Below, piece after piece: positions 24,101 through 34,851 of a stretch of DNA of 64,000 nt; position 1 is the stretch's first letter, and every line of letters starts with the position of its first letter. Both the position numbers and the translations under genes were made by a program. Origin of the DNA: Utricularia gibba (taxonomy: Eukaryota > Streptophyta > Magnoliopsida > Lamiales > Lentibulariaceae); assembly GCA_002189035.1 (NCBI GenBank), contig CM007992.1, forward strand, positions 806,001 to 870,000. Direction: 5' to 3'. The notes under the pieces were generated by a model that did not search any database, was not told the origin of the DNA, and saw only the letters and a list, made by a program, of their open reading frames with translations.

Positions 24101-24428
24101 GCTGCAGTGAATCCTCTGGTCAAGGGAAAAACGAACATCAACCAAGAGCACTTGCGACATGAATGGAATATTTCACACAACATTTCCCGGAAATTATCCG
24201 CTTAAAATCAAGTTCTTTTCCGCAAAGTCGTCGGTACCACCCCCATCACACACACACTCACAAAGTACTTATCGCCATAAATTATCAAAATGACAGTATG
24301 GTGCAGTACATACTCCCCGCAACCTTTTCAATATGACACGAAATGCGAAGAAAATGAAAATGAAGAGAAAGAACCGAATCCGAATTCGAAAAGCAGAACT
24401 CACTCAGGACGAGTACGGGGGCATGCAT
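21104..24428 (-). CDS. CCT3: T-complex protein 1 subunit gamma (CCT3 chaperonin)
   Basis: Thirteen exons join in frame to 558 residues: 24404-24428, 24054-24115, 23817-23889, 23644-23711, 23428-23497, 23223-23291, 23062-23133, 22843-22916, 22003-22665, 21792-21917, 21547-21651, 21388-21462 and 21104-21298. The product is the gamma subunit of the cytosolic TRiC/CCT ring, which folds actin, tubulin and other proteins using ATP. Visible group II chaperonin motifs are TLGPRSMLKMLLD, TNDGNAILREL, the ATP-site GDGTTSV and VPGGGATE. The C-terminal tail IDDIVSGIKKKQ identifies the gamma subunit. The first coding exon is only 25 nt (MHAPVLVL plus one base), a small exon that gene finders could miss. 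No frame is broken. Length equals the usual plant CCT3. Confidence 0.97.
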
Positions 24429-25060
24429 CGTCGCCTCAGATCAAGAATTCCCTTTCAAACGGCAGGAATCTGATAAAACAAAAATGTGCCCGGCCGCTCG
24501 GAAAACCGCGAGCAACAAGGGTTTTAAGTTTATTTCAAAAAAAAAAAGTTATTTCTAATAACTCTCTCCTTACTGCTCGAAAGGCGAGAAGGGCTAAGTT
24601 GGAAAGTTTTACTCCTAATATGAATAAGACGAATTGCCCGCTTCTTGTACTTAGCGGTCGGTAGGAGCGGCGGACAGACGTCGGCCGGCGAGACACAGTG
24701 AGGCGTTTTCCGTTTCCAAGGCATTCCATAAGCCGGTGTTTGGTAGTTTTATTAGAATAAAAATTAAAAGTTTAATTTCAAATATTGAAATAAGATATAT
24801 ATATATATATAATTTCTATTATTTAATAATTTGGTAAAATTAATTCCCACTATTCTTAAATTGATTATTAGGAATCAATTTTATTATTCTTTTTAAAATT
24901 GTGATGATTAATCAACTGGATTTTTAAATAATATAAATAAATAAATAAATAAAAATAATGTTTAAAAATAATGAAATTTACGAGAAATAAATCAATTTAT
25001 TTTAAAAAAAACCTTTGTAAAGTGTAGACATGTACACCATACATGATACACATGCAGCAC
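24429..25060. other. CCT3 promoter / CAS-like 3' spacer
   Basis: The first 300 bp hold the CCT3 promoter and 5' UTR. The rest is AT-rich with TA and AAAT microsatellites (about 24795-24815 and 24930-24960). No gene seen. Confidence 0.5.
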
Positions 25061-28000
25061 TCAAGCCTCAGACACATTCACCTTCTCATTGCTAGGAGAT
25101 GCATCTTGTGATCCTTCTGGCTGAGACTCATGCTTCGCAGCAGCTTGCAGCACCCGGCTCTGGACATCCGACGACGACGGCGACGTCGGAAGTCCGTTAC
25201 CGCCATTCTCCACTCCTCCGGCAGCTCGAAACACCGCATCGACACCAAGTTTCACAGGGGTCAGCAGCAGACTACAAGGCCAATGCAAAAGCATCACGTT
25301 CATATCTTTGAGTGACAATTATCATCATATATCGCTATGGCACCTTAAATCCTGCTTAAGGTCTTCAGCATCCTCATAAGAAGCTATTCTCCTGTATATA
25401 CTCTGAGCAGAGGATGGAGAGAGTAAGAAGAAGGCAGGAGTTTCAAGTTTACATATGCAGCCATGTCTGGGGGGGGGGGGGGGGGGAATGAGCAGTTAGC
25501 TACCTGGCTAAGACCAATGATACCAACTAGCTGCAATGTCTTTTCCCACTCTACAAAAAAGCAGACTTTCAGACAAGCAGAATAGTACAACATGGGGTGT
25601 TTTGATGCCATAAATCTGTGCATAAATTGTCTGAATAGGTTCAGTTGTTACCTAGTAGCGAGTATGCAGCTGTGAGGGCAATCTGTTGGACAGAAAGGTG
25701 TCATGTTATAATGCAAATGACCAACAAAAGGAAAAGCATTCCAGGTACCATTTGTGAGCCACACCAGAGAGCCTTACCAGTCCATAGCCAACAAGCTTCA
25801 AGGGAGTTGGTTTAATTTCCTCTATGATGGCTTCAGTTTCCTGTAACATTTTAGGATTAGTTGCTAGATTCGTTTCAACCTCAGGAGCTGAGGAGATTCA
25901 CCTCATTGAGTACTGTAAGAAGGGTCTCCGGCTTTAGCATTTTGATTCGAAGTCCATCGTCTACCCACGACCGAAAACCGCCTACAACCAAATAAGTTTT
26001 CTGGCACAAGGGGGCACTGAAGTTATTCTCTGTGTCCAAATTTTAAGGGACAGAACTTGAAGTAAACTTTTGGAGAGATGGAAATCTGGTTTTAACTCTC
26101 ACCATCAGTTACCTTAGTTCCAAGCTTTCTCAGTGACCTTGCAACTCCCTTTGAGCGGCTTCCATCTGAGTCCAGAACCAATACTTTTGAATTGTCCTGA
26201 AGAGAAAAAAAAAATGGTATAGCAGTTTTTCCTGTTGCCCTTTATAGGCTTGAAAGTGGTATCAACAAAAGCATGTTCATACATCAGCAATTTTAAGATT
26301 GCGAATCACAGCAGCAAGTAGCATATCCTCAAGCTCTCTGCCACCCTTCAACAAGTTTCTAACAGAGTCATTGACCTGCAAAATAAAGGCAAAAATAAAC
26401 TACTTTTTCCATTGGTAAACTACTGAATCAAGGCAAAAATAAAGATGAAATGCTTGGATAAATGACCTCCGGTTGTGTAACACTGGAATATCGACCCCGA
26501 GCTTTTCTACGAAGATCTGGGATGCCATCTCTTTCCCTAAGTTCCTTCATGTGAAAAAAAGAACAATAAGTTCCTGCAAAAACAGCTAACTTGCAAAGTG
26601 CGAAGCATTTAGCATCACTAAACACTAGAAAAGTTCAGGGGCGACTCTAGCTTTTGAAAACAGGAATGATTGATAGTAGAATGAATGTCTTGCCTCAGAG
26701 CGAATGTCAATGAGCACAGCATTCTCATTTCCTTGCAAGAGCTCCAAAACTGATTCAGGCGACAAGTCTCCAGAGTATCCACCATATACTAACACTCTAT
26801 AAGCTCCCCTGCAAAAATCTGATGAGAAGTGTAACTTTTATCAAAGTAAAATGGGTGGGAAATATGCCCCAAACTCTATTTTCCTTGCATGATTCTGAAA
26901 GAAATCTATTAACAGAGGGGCACCCAGAAAATGAATTGGACAAGAAAATCCGTACCAGAAGGTCACTGACAGTCCGAAGAAAAGGAGGAGGTGAATTAAT
27001 GGATCATTAGGATCTAAACCAAAACTTTTCTCAACTCCTTCCAGAGCCGCATAAACCTTAGTGTAAGAGAAAAATGCTTCAGTCCATGCTTGGGAACAGT
27101 GCTCAATGGGATTTCATTTACAGTATATGAATTCTCACATAAAAGGAGCAAATATATTAAGAATTCCCTGTGAATCTCTGCAGCTTATCTCATGAAGTAA
27201 TGAACTTATCATGTTGTATCCCTGAGTTAACCGATCACATCTAACACATGCTATACTATCTAACATGTAGCATAGGATGCATAGAAAGTGTAAAAAGCAC
27301 CTGCTGCAGAGAAGTCCCGACAGGATGCAGCACCTTGTCAACATTTTCTTCAGATGATCTGATTACATCTTGGAACTCTTGAGGCAGAAGTTGTTTGGCA
27401 TAACTGTAAGAAGATATAGCAGCCTTTCCACCCTGTTCAAGAGAAGCCTCTACAAAAACAATCGCACCCCTTAACAAATCAACTGCAGCAGCCTTAGCTC
27501 CACCAGATGCTTCCTTGATTCCAGTAGTCAATCCTAGCAACTTATTTCCAGCAGATTCTCCAGACTTGTTAAAAAATAGAACAGTATCATGTATGACATT
27601 ATCCACCGCCTTGTTTGCATCTCCAAGAGTTGCTTTCACAGACAAGGAGATGGACTCAAGCTTTCCATTCAAATAATTTTGTGCCACTGAAAGGGAATCT
27701 GCCTTGATAGAATCAGAGAGCCGAGAAGGATCTACTGGCACTCCATCAAAAGATGCAGCAGATTCAGTGGCAGCAGAATTACCTATTACCATGCTTTTGC
27801 TTGTTTCCAAATACTGAGAATCATCAACCAAAGCAAGTGGGTATCTTATTGGAGTAGATTCACGCAGGTTATGTAACCCAGTTTCATACAGTGGCGTGCT
27901 TTTACCCACGCACATTGAGAGAAATCCCTTATTGCTCCCGTTATAGCCTGAGTAGAAACATGGAGTTCTTGAATTACGAGGCAAGGATCTCAATCCTCCA

Positions 28001-28134
28001 ACTCCGTGAATAGGGACCTGCACGAATGCTCTCAGTCTAAATTCTTCAACAATCACATCGACAAAATGGAATGTAAAAGATCCCACCTTTGTATCACAGC
28101 AGGAACAAATGGTTGCTGGGCTAACTAGCAGCAT
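25061..28134 (-). CDS. CAS-like rhodanese-domain thylakoid protein (At3g59780-type)
   Basis: A multi-exon gene of about 12 exons encoding roughly 580 residues. The first part is a plastid-type leader and a long Ala/Ser-rich amphipathic region (about residues 100-255), as in the calcium-sensing receptor CAS. A transmembrane helix (HLLLFFGLSVTFW) precedes a rhodanese-like domain that begins GGYSGDLSPESVLELLQ. The domain contains LIDIRSE, VLVLDSDGSRSKGVARSLRKLG and GGFRSWVDDGL. The C-terminus (EWEKTLQLVGIIGLSQ, LLLTPVKLGVDAVFRAAGG, LPTSPSSSDVQSRVLQAAAKHES) matches At3g59780 rather than CAS itself. The rhodanese active-site Cys is not evident, suggesting a non-catalytic domain. One intron after IRSE has a GC donor (GAG|GCAAGA) at about 26694. 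The intron near 28021-28087 is likely but in frame, so it is not proven. Confidence 0.85.
25469..25486. repeat. Homopolymer G18 in intron
   Basis: Eighteen consecutive G on the plus strand, inside an intron of the CAS-like gene (C-run in the transcript). The exact length is doubtful in any assembly. Confidence 0.9.
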
Positions 28135-28868
28135 TGTTGATCAGCAAAAGTATGAACGCAAACGAACTAATCCCTCATTTTGAATTCACAAAATACGAAA
28201 TTACAGAAGAATCGCTCCGGCCAACGCTGCCGGTTGGTTGCTGCAAATCAAAATTTCTGAAATGGGAGTTGGTAGATTTCAGCCAGCAGCAACAAAATCC
28301 AAAAGTGGAAGAAGGATGCTGAGTAAAGCAGTTTGAAGAATTATCCAAGAAATCCACGTGAAATCACATGAGTGGCTGGTTTCCTTCTCCGCATCATCTT
28401 GGGCAGATGACTGCCACTCGTTTGTTTCGTTTGAGACAACATCAGAATCCTTTTTCATAGTATTTTGAGTTTTTTTTTCATGGAAAATAAATTCATTTGT
28501 GGTGAATAGCATAATCACTTCCCGATGGGGCAACTGATGGTCAAGAATGTTTACCATTGCCATCCCTGACATGCACCTGGCCTCCTCAATAGTGTTTCTA
28601 CTGCTGATTGAACTTGCCATATAAGCAATGGGGTCTGCAGCTGAAAAAAAGGTGGAAGAACACAACCAATTGGGCTAAAGGAAAAACTCTTGTTATACAC
28701 GGTTTATAAGACTGAGAAACAGCCACAGACAAGCCAACTCTGCATGACTCAGATCTAGAATTGGTTAGTTGGTGAGAAGCTTGGTAACCTAAATGTCTAC
28801 CCTCATCTTCTACTAGCGAGCTTCTGGTAAAGCATCGTCTTTTGGGGTGGTGTACTGCCTCCATCTGA
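28135..28868. other. Spacer between CAS-like and MED6 genes, with an unassigned small ORF
   Basis: Holds the promoter of the CAS-like gene and the 3' UTR of MED6. A minus-strand frame from about 28617 to 28279 (MASSISSRNTI..., 112 codons) ends in a hydrophobic stretch (WIILQTALLSILLPLLDFV) that could be a tail anchor. I recognise no family, so I do not call it as a gene. Confidence 0.35.
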
Positions 28869-30451
28869 TCACAGTTTCATTCGTTTGGAAGGGCCTTGAT
28901 CAACAATGGGATCAATTGTTGGTTGATCTTCTGCTTGTGGGTTATCTGAACTCTTGTCCGTTTCTGCAGTCAGAGGGCTGTAGCCCTCGGGAAATGGAGG
29001 TGGAGGTGGTGCAGGCGGCAGCTGCGGTTATGCAACGTGTCTATTAGGAAACACAGCTTAAGCAGGCATAAGAAAAATTACCAATAAGGGTAAAGCAAGT
29101 GCATTTTTACAGACCACCATGCAATTTTCAAGAGAAAAATAAATGGTAGCACACCAGACTCAAGTTGAGACACAAGTCGATAAGGCAGAAAGAAAAAAAA
29201 GGCTACCTTCCGCTGTAATGAAGCAAGAATGTGGTCTAGACGCTTGAGCTCCTTTATGTCAATGGCCTCTTTGGTCGGCTTTGAATCCGAGACAACTTCA
29301 CTTTCAGAGTCAGCTACTGTCACAGGAAAAAAAAAGAGTGAGCATGAGGTTATCAAGCAGCATGACAGTAATTCTTTTCCTCTCCCAGATTCCTGATGAA
29401 TACCACCATAACACAAATCTCAGATGACGACTACTACCATAGCTATAAAAAGAGAACCAATCACTACCGTATCCAATTTTCTCCAGCTTGGAAGAGGCCG
29501 TGTAAAAAGCCTTTGATATATGGTACAATGCACGCCCCTGTCAGGAAGGATACGGTTAGTCATACTAAACCATCGGCACTGTCAGCCCCAAATCTTAGAT
29601 AGCAGCCTAAAGTGTGGGTGCTTACAACTCGAGATGCAAACACATTACAAAGCTGGGGTGCTTGATACACTGATCCGTCCAATACATAATACGTTTGCAT
29701 AGGAGTCACCTTCTCTGGGCCGTCCCTCTTTTGTTTTCTAAAGACGAACAAATGAGGCTCCAGGACATCACTCAATGCGTACTCGGTTCCAGTCATCTTC
29801 CTATGTGAATAAACAGGATCCAACAACAGATCATCAACAACAATGGACACAGAATTATACAGCAGATTTCAGAACAATGTACATACAAAAACATAATCAT
29901 GTTGACGCATCAAACTCACAAAACCCATTTCTCGGACTTTGAAACATGAGTTGCTTCCATAGATTAGTAAAATAGCATCTAGAAGGAACGCACTTCAACA
30001 CAGGAATTATGCCTCCAAATCATCCTAATGGGGCTGAAGTCAAGACAAAATTACAATTTTAAGAACAAGAAGGAACACAGAATAGCACCATATCTTAGGT
30101 AAAAATCCCACATTTAAAGCCGCAAAAAAAAAAAAAAAGGAATCGAAAAATGTGTACTAGGGCTAATTTATCCACTTACGATAGCTGAGAGACTTCGAGG
30201 GGATGAATTCCCCTGCCGCGAAGCTGCTCGTTATTGCAAGAATAGTCGTAAAATGGTGAGAGTGCGAAGTAATCAAAAACCAAGTTTCTGTCAAGAGGGT
30301 ATGTGTTGAGCCACAGCTGATCCCGAAAACAGATATCGGTCATATCTGTTCCAGGCTGCGGTGGCGCCGCCATATGTGGCGGAGGAGCCCCTCCATCCGG
30401 CGCGGTGTTCACACCGGCGGATGGTGGAGCAATCATCGGCGTCGACGCCAT
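28869..30451 (-). CDS. MED6: Mediator complex subunit 6
   Basis: Five exons (30180-30451, 29626-29800, 29468-29537, 29207-29316, 28869-29021) give 259 residues in frame. MED6 is a head-module subunit of Mediator, linking activators to RNA polymerase II. After a Pro/Ala-rich N-terminus come the conserved blocks [39 protein letters not shown] and [23 protein letters not shown] Pro-rich segment ([14 protein letters not shown]) and the C-terminus [10 protein letters not shown] follow. Length and motif order match plant MED6. Confidence 0.96.
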
Positions 30452-31299
30452 CCGCCTCTGAACTTTCGTACCAGAGAGGAAATTTTCGCGCTGCGGTTAC
30501 TGGGTTTACATTTACTTTTTTCAAAGCCACAAACTATTAAAAACAAAAAGCCACATGATGTCACCTACGCATGTTTCCCCTGCGGAGTATTTCGCCTGTG
30601 ATTCCCAGTAAATCACAAACAATACGCAAGTGCGCTACACACGCAGGCAAATCACACCTATCCCACATCGTGTGGCGAGAGAAAGCGGGACCTTTGGAGC
30701 TTGCCGTAAGCAAGAAACCCAAAAGGTAAGGAAAGTGAACCCCTTTTTCCACCGTAAGGTGCTAACAGAGAGAGTCAATTATCAAGCTTCAAGCTTGAGA
30801 GGCTGATTGCAGTGTGTCTGTTTGTTAATGAGATATATCAGGCATTTACTTCAATGGGTCTTTGTGATTGACAAGATTAGGCATCCCTGATGGAGATGAT
30901 GAAATGTTGGGATCATGGATAGGCTACTTTGGGTTAAGGGCTCTGCTGATAATGCTGTGTTGTAGATCTCTCATCTTCCATATTACCTTGTTGGATTGAT
31001 TGTAACTGCCATTAAAATTTACATCCCAGTACTTGTAATTCTGGTGTGATGGGGTGCTTGAATTTCTGTGAACTTTGCAATTCTTTGTCAAGTTGAATGT
31101 TACTAACAATGAGGGATCTCTCTCAATAGGTGGCGGTTCACTACATCTTGACTGTAACATGAGATGCAATATACGTTTGATTTGATTCTGTATTTGTTCA
31201 GTGGAACAAGTTTTGGGTATTGAATTGTATGACTAAATTACAGGGTTCAAAGTGTGAGAATAGAGGATTAACAAGTTGAGCCATTTCTGCTACCAAAAC
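30452..31299. other. Divergent intergenic region, MED6 / TauD-like gene
   Basis: Contains the MED6 promoter and the 5' region of the plus-strand oxygenase gene. No conserved coding sequence on either strand. Confidence 0.5.
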
Positions 31300-32430
31300 A
31301 TGCCTAATCCCAGCCTCTTGGCTGCAACAAGCATCCCACATCAGAAAACCTACGGGGAGTTGTTTTCCCTGCAGTCTTGTCGCCGGCTGCGGCGTGCTTG
31401 CAGAATTTGTCATGTTTGGTGGGAGACATCAAGGAGCGGAGGCCTTGGCTGGACTCCCTTCTGCATAAACATGGAGCTGTTTTGTTCCATGGGTTTGATT
31501 CTGTTGCCACTGCATCAGACTTCAACGATGTTGTTGAAGCTTTTGGATATGAGGAGTTGCCTTACGTTGGCGGGGCTGCTCCGAGGAGCAAAGTTGTAGG
31601 CAGGGTATTCACAGCTAATGAGTCCCCCCCTGATCAGAAAATCCCCTTTCACCATGAAATGGCGCAGGTTTGTTTTTTGTAGCCGTTTTGGATTGACTTG
31701 CTGCGGAAAATGGACTTCAGATCCTTTACTTTTACCAGGTTCCCAACTATCCCACCAAGTTGTTTTTCTACTGTGAGGTAGAACCTGCAGAAGGTGGGGA
31801 AACTCCTATAGTTCTCAGTCATATTGTATATGAGAGAATGAAGGAAAAGTACCCTGAATTTGTTGACAAGCTGGAGAATTGTGGACTTGTATATATCCGG
31901 ATCCTCGGCGAAGAAGATGATCCTTCGTCCCCAATCGGCCGTGGCTGGAAATCAACTTTCTTGACAGAAGATAAGAGTGTAGCTGAAGAGAGGTTTGCTT
32001 TGTAGCTTACCTTATGGTCCTTGCGTATTGGTGTTGCCATTATTTGTGACCTCTTTTGACGTTCAAACAGGGCAGCCAAGCTGAAAATGAAGCTGGAGTG
32101 GACAGATGATGGGGTTAAAACCATAATGGGCCAATCCCAGCTATCAAATTTGATGAAACAAGGCAGCGCAAGATCTGGTTCAATAGCATGGTGGCTGCAT
32201 ATACAGGCTGGCTGGATAAACGGAATGATCCCACAAAAGCCGTGACTTTTGGAGACGGAAGCCTCTTACCGGAGCACATAATGCATGACTGCTTGAGAAT
32301 CATGGAAGAGGAAAGCGTTGCAATCCCCTGGAAGAAGGGGGATGTTTTGTTGGTTGATAACCTGGCTGTTCTCCACTCCAGGAAGCCATTTGTTGCTCCT
32401 CGGCGGATTTTAGCTTCACTTTGCAAGTAA
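31300..32430 (+). CDS. TauD/clavaminate-synthase-like Fe(II)/2-oxoglutarate oxygenase, two frame breaks
   Basis: Three exons (31300-31667, 31739-31992, 32071-32430). The protein closely matches the plant clavaminate synthase-like protein At3g21360. Visible blocks are DSLLHKHGAVLFHGF, YVGGAAPRSKVVGRVFTANE, IPFHHEMAQ with the HxE-type iron ligands, GGETPIVLSH, SSPIGRGWKSTF, and a distal AVLHSRK that supplies the last His. The natural substrate of this family is not known to me. Two frame breaks are present. At the GGGG run 31354-31357 one extra base joins SIPHQKTYG to VVFPAVLSP. At GGGCC 32128-32132 one extra base joins KTIMG to PIPAIKFDE. With both, the phases of all exons fit and the protein is 327 residues, the normal length. 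As written the gene would be null. Confidence 0.88.
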
Positions 32431-32710
32431 GAATCCTGTGTTAGTTTATGTATATTTTTCACTTCGTGTGTGAGATGCCCTGCTCTGGATTTTATATAGT
32501 CTAATAAATGGAAGCTTCATTACCTACGGGAGAGCTGGTTCCTTAACACAATGTTCTCATAGTTCTAAGCGGCCACTGAACTGGGCACATATACACCAAG
32601 TGAATGTCTGCTTGTGTTGGTACATAAGTACACCACATCTGTTATCATGGCTTGTGGTGAGCTGTTGTAGCTGATGTGCGTACCGGAGTGTTGATCCATG
32701 AAACAGACAT

Positions 32711-34300
32711 TCAGCGTTTCCTCATTTTCGACCGGGCATACCTGAAGACGCCAATGTTCTTAGTACTTTATTCAGTTAAACTCAAAAACCTAGACAGTGT
32801 TGTGAATTACTCTATGTGCATGCCACCGCGGTCTGATGAGGCCAGTGAGATGCCTTGAAGGTTATTCATTGCCTCTGTAGCTTGTTCGACTCGCTACGGA
32901 AGAGTAGAATGAGTCTCTTCTAACGCAGAGAAAGCTATAGTTTTCACACTAATATTACCTCATAGTCAGCAAAACAAACTGGCATCCCACCACTGGCACG
33001 AAGCTTGAGGCTATTGAATCCTTGGTACCTGAATCAAAAGCAACAAACATCAGCTTTCCCGGGAGACTAAAGGTGTAACTGATGGTTATCATGTGACTGG
33101 ACTACTTACTGAGAAAGAACATGTGTTAGCTCTTCTTCTGTACAATTTGGACCTAAATTTGCAATGAACAAGGTAGAGCAAGCCCCATCTATGTATTTCT
33201 CAACCTGAACCAACTTTCAGGATGTTCGAAGTTTCAAGAATTGGAATATGAAGAAAAGACTAGTATGGATGCTTACTACTTACACTATCAGTGGCTGAAG
33301 CATCATTATCATTTCTTGGTTGTTCCCTGCAAGCAAAACAGAATACCTTATTGTATCATATTACTCGGGGAAAACGTTAGCCGCAAAGTTTTCCAAAATA
33401 AAGTTCATGTTCAAACCTCATAATGTTCGTAAATTCATCATGGTTCTCAATTCTGGTTTCATCAGAATCACTATCTCCTGAAATTTGGGCATCAATGTGG
33501 ACGCTTCTAGAAAGAACGGAAGCCGAATATTAATTAAAAATAACTATTACCATCATCACTTGATACTCCTCTAGCTGCAGCATCAGATTTCACTCTTTTA
33601 TCAATCACCACGTACGGCCCAGTACCTGCTGAAGAGATTGAAAACAACATGACTCAACTCCCTAGAACCTTTTATATACATTTGGACAAGATAAACACCT
33701 GGCTTGCGTTTTCTTCTCGAGTTTGACCTTGCTAGCTCTATGTGCAAAGTGGAACCAGTTTGAGGATCAAATTTTACACCCTGTAATGCTGAACATCATC
33801 AACTTGCCACAAAAGTAGAAACTGACTACAAAGGAAATTGGCATTTTGATGGCATTATCATCATTGAGTTCAACAATAGAGTTTTCCAAACGATTCAACT
33901 AGTGACAGAGAGACAAAGTTGTCTTTTTGGTTAAAAAGAAAAAGAATCTCACATTCAGCGAGTGCAGGGCCGCCATTGCCGAGTGATGATTCATGAAGGT
34001 CGCAAATGCCACAACCTACGAATTGAATAAACAGCGCGATGAGTAACGCAATTCAATCACCACTCGCGGGGAGAAAAACAACGAAACGAAAACCTGATTT
34101 CCTCGGCCAGTGTACTTGAGTTGGCAGGTCTCGAATCCCGGCTTTCTACGGAAGAGATTGTGGATCTCTCGAGGCTTCACATCATCCGGTAGACCAGAGA
34201 CAAAAAGCGTGTTGATTCCACCTCTATCGTGAGAAGGAAAGACGTATTCCACCGGCGTCCCCGCCATGTAGTACGCCTCGTAAGGCACCTCATGAGACAT
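32711..34300 (-). CDS. Two-RRM RNA-binding protein (At2g42240-like)
   Basis: Ten exons join in frame to 269 residues: 34094-34300, 33953-34015, 33699-33780, 33551-33625, 33417-33477, 33284-33326, 33110-33204, 32959-33028, 32811-32893 and 32711-32741. RRM1 (about residues 33-110) has NTLFVSGLPDDVKPREIHNLF and VVAFATFMNH. A charged linker follows with SDSDET. RRM2 has STLFIANLGPNCTEEEL and GMPVCFADYE. The last exon is tiny (31 nt) and supplies YARSKMRKR. It is reached by a donor in CATAGA|GTAATT; without splicing, translation stops at GAG TAA. The family resembles fungal Scw1/Whi3-type RNA regulators; the specific RNA targets are unknown. Confidence 0.92.
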
Positions 34301-34851
34301 CGAATTCGGCGATTCTTTCCCCGATCGTTGCTTCCGATTGTTCACTGCAGGACCCCCGCACTGTGTTTAATTTTAATTTATCAATTTTCTTGATCCATCT
34401 CATTAAACATTGAGCGAACGGTTCACAGGTACAAGCCCAGGAAGAACGATCCAAAAGGCCCACGAATAACTGTTACCCAACCCATTTACCCCTTCTAGAT
34501 GGTTCTGATGTGCAACGCACTTTCACTTGAACAATTGAACTGCATTGTAGAGTCCTCTTATTAGAGAACCCTCCAAAAATAGGAGTATGTCGCGTAGTGA
34601 GACAAGCACACGGTATTCTTTAGTAAAAGGCGAAAGAATAGTTCGCTCTGTGCTTATCTCGCGACTCCATGAGTTAACCGGTTGCACCGTTCCCTTTTTA
34701 TTGTTGCTAAAACCCCCTTGAGTCGTCCTTTTTCGATGTGGGATTTCTTTTCTTTTCATAGCAGCAGCTTCACCTTCACCTATTTGTCCTCTTGAACTGA
34801 ACTTCCACCATTCAAAAATGAAAAAAATAGTGTTGTTTCAACAGCGATGGA
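34301..34851. other. Spacer between RRM and PPR genes
   Basis: Mixed composition. The left part is the RRM gene promoter; the right part is the PPR 3' UTR. No further gene recognised. Confidence 0.5.
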
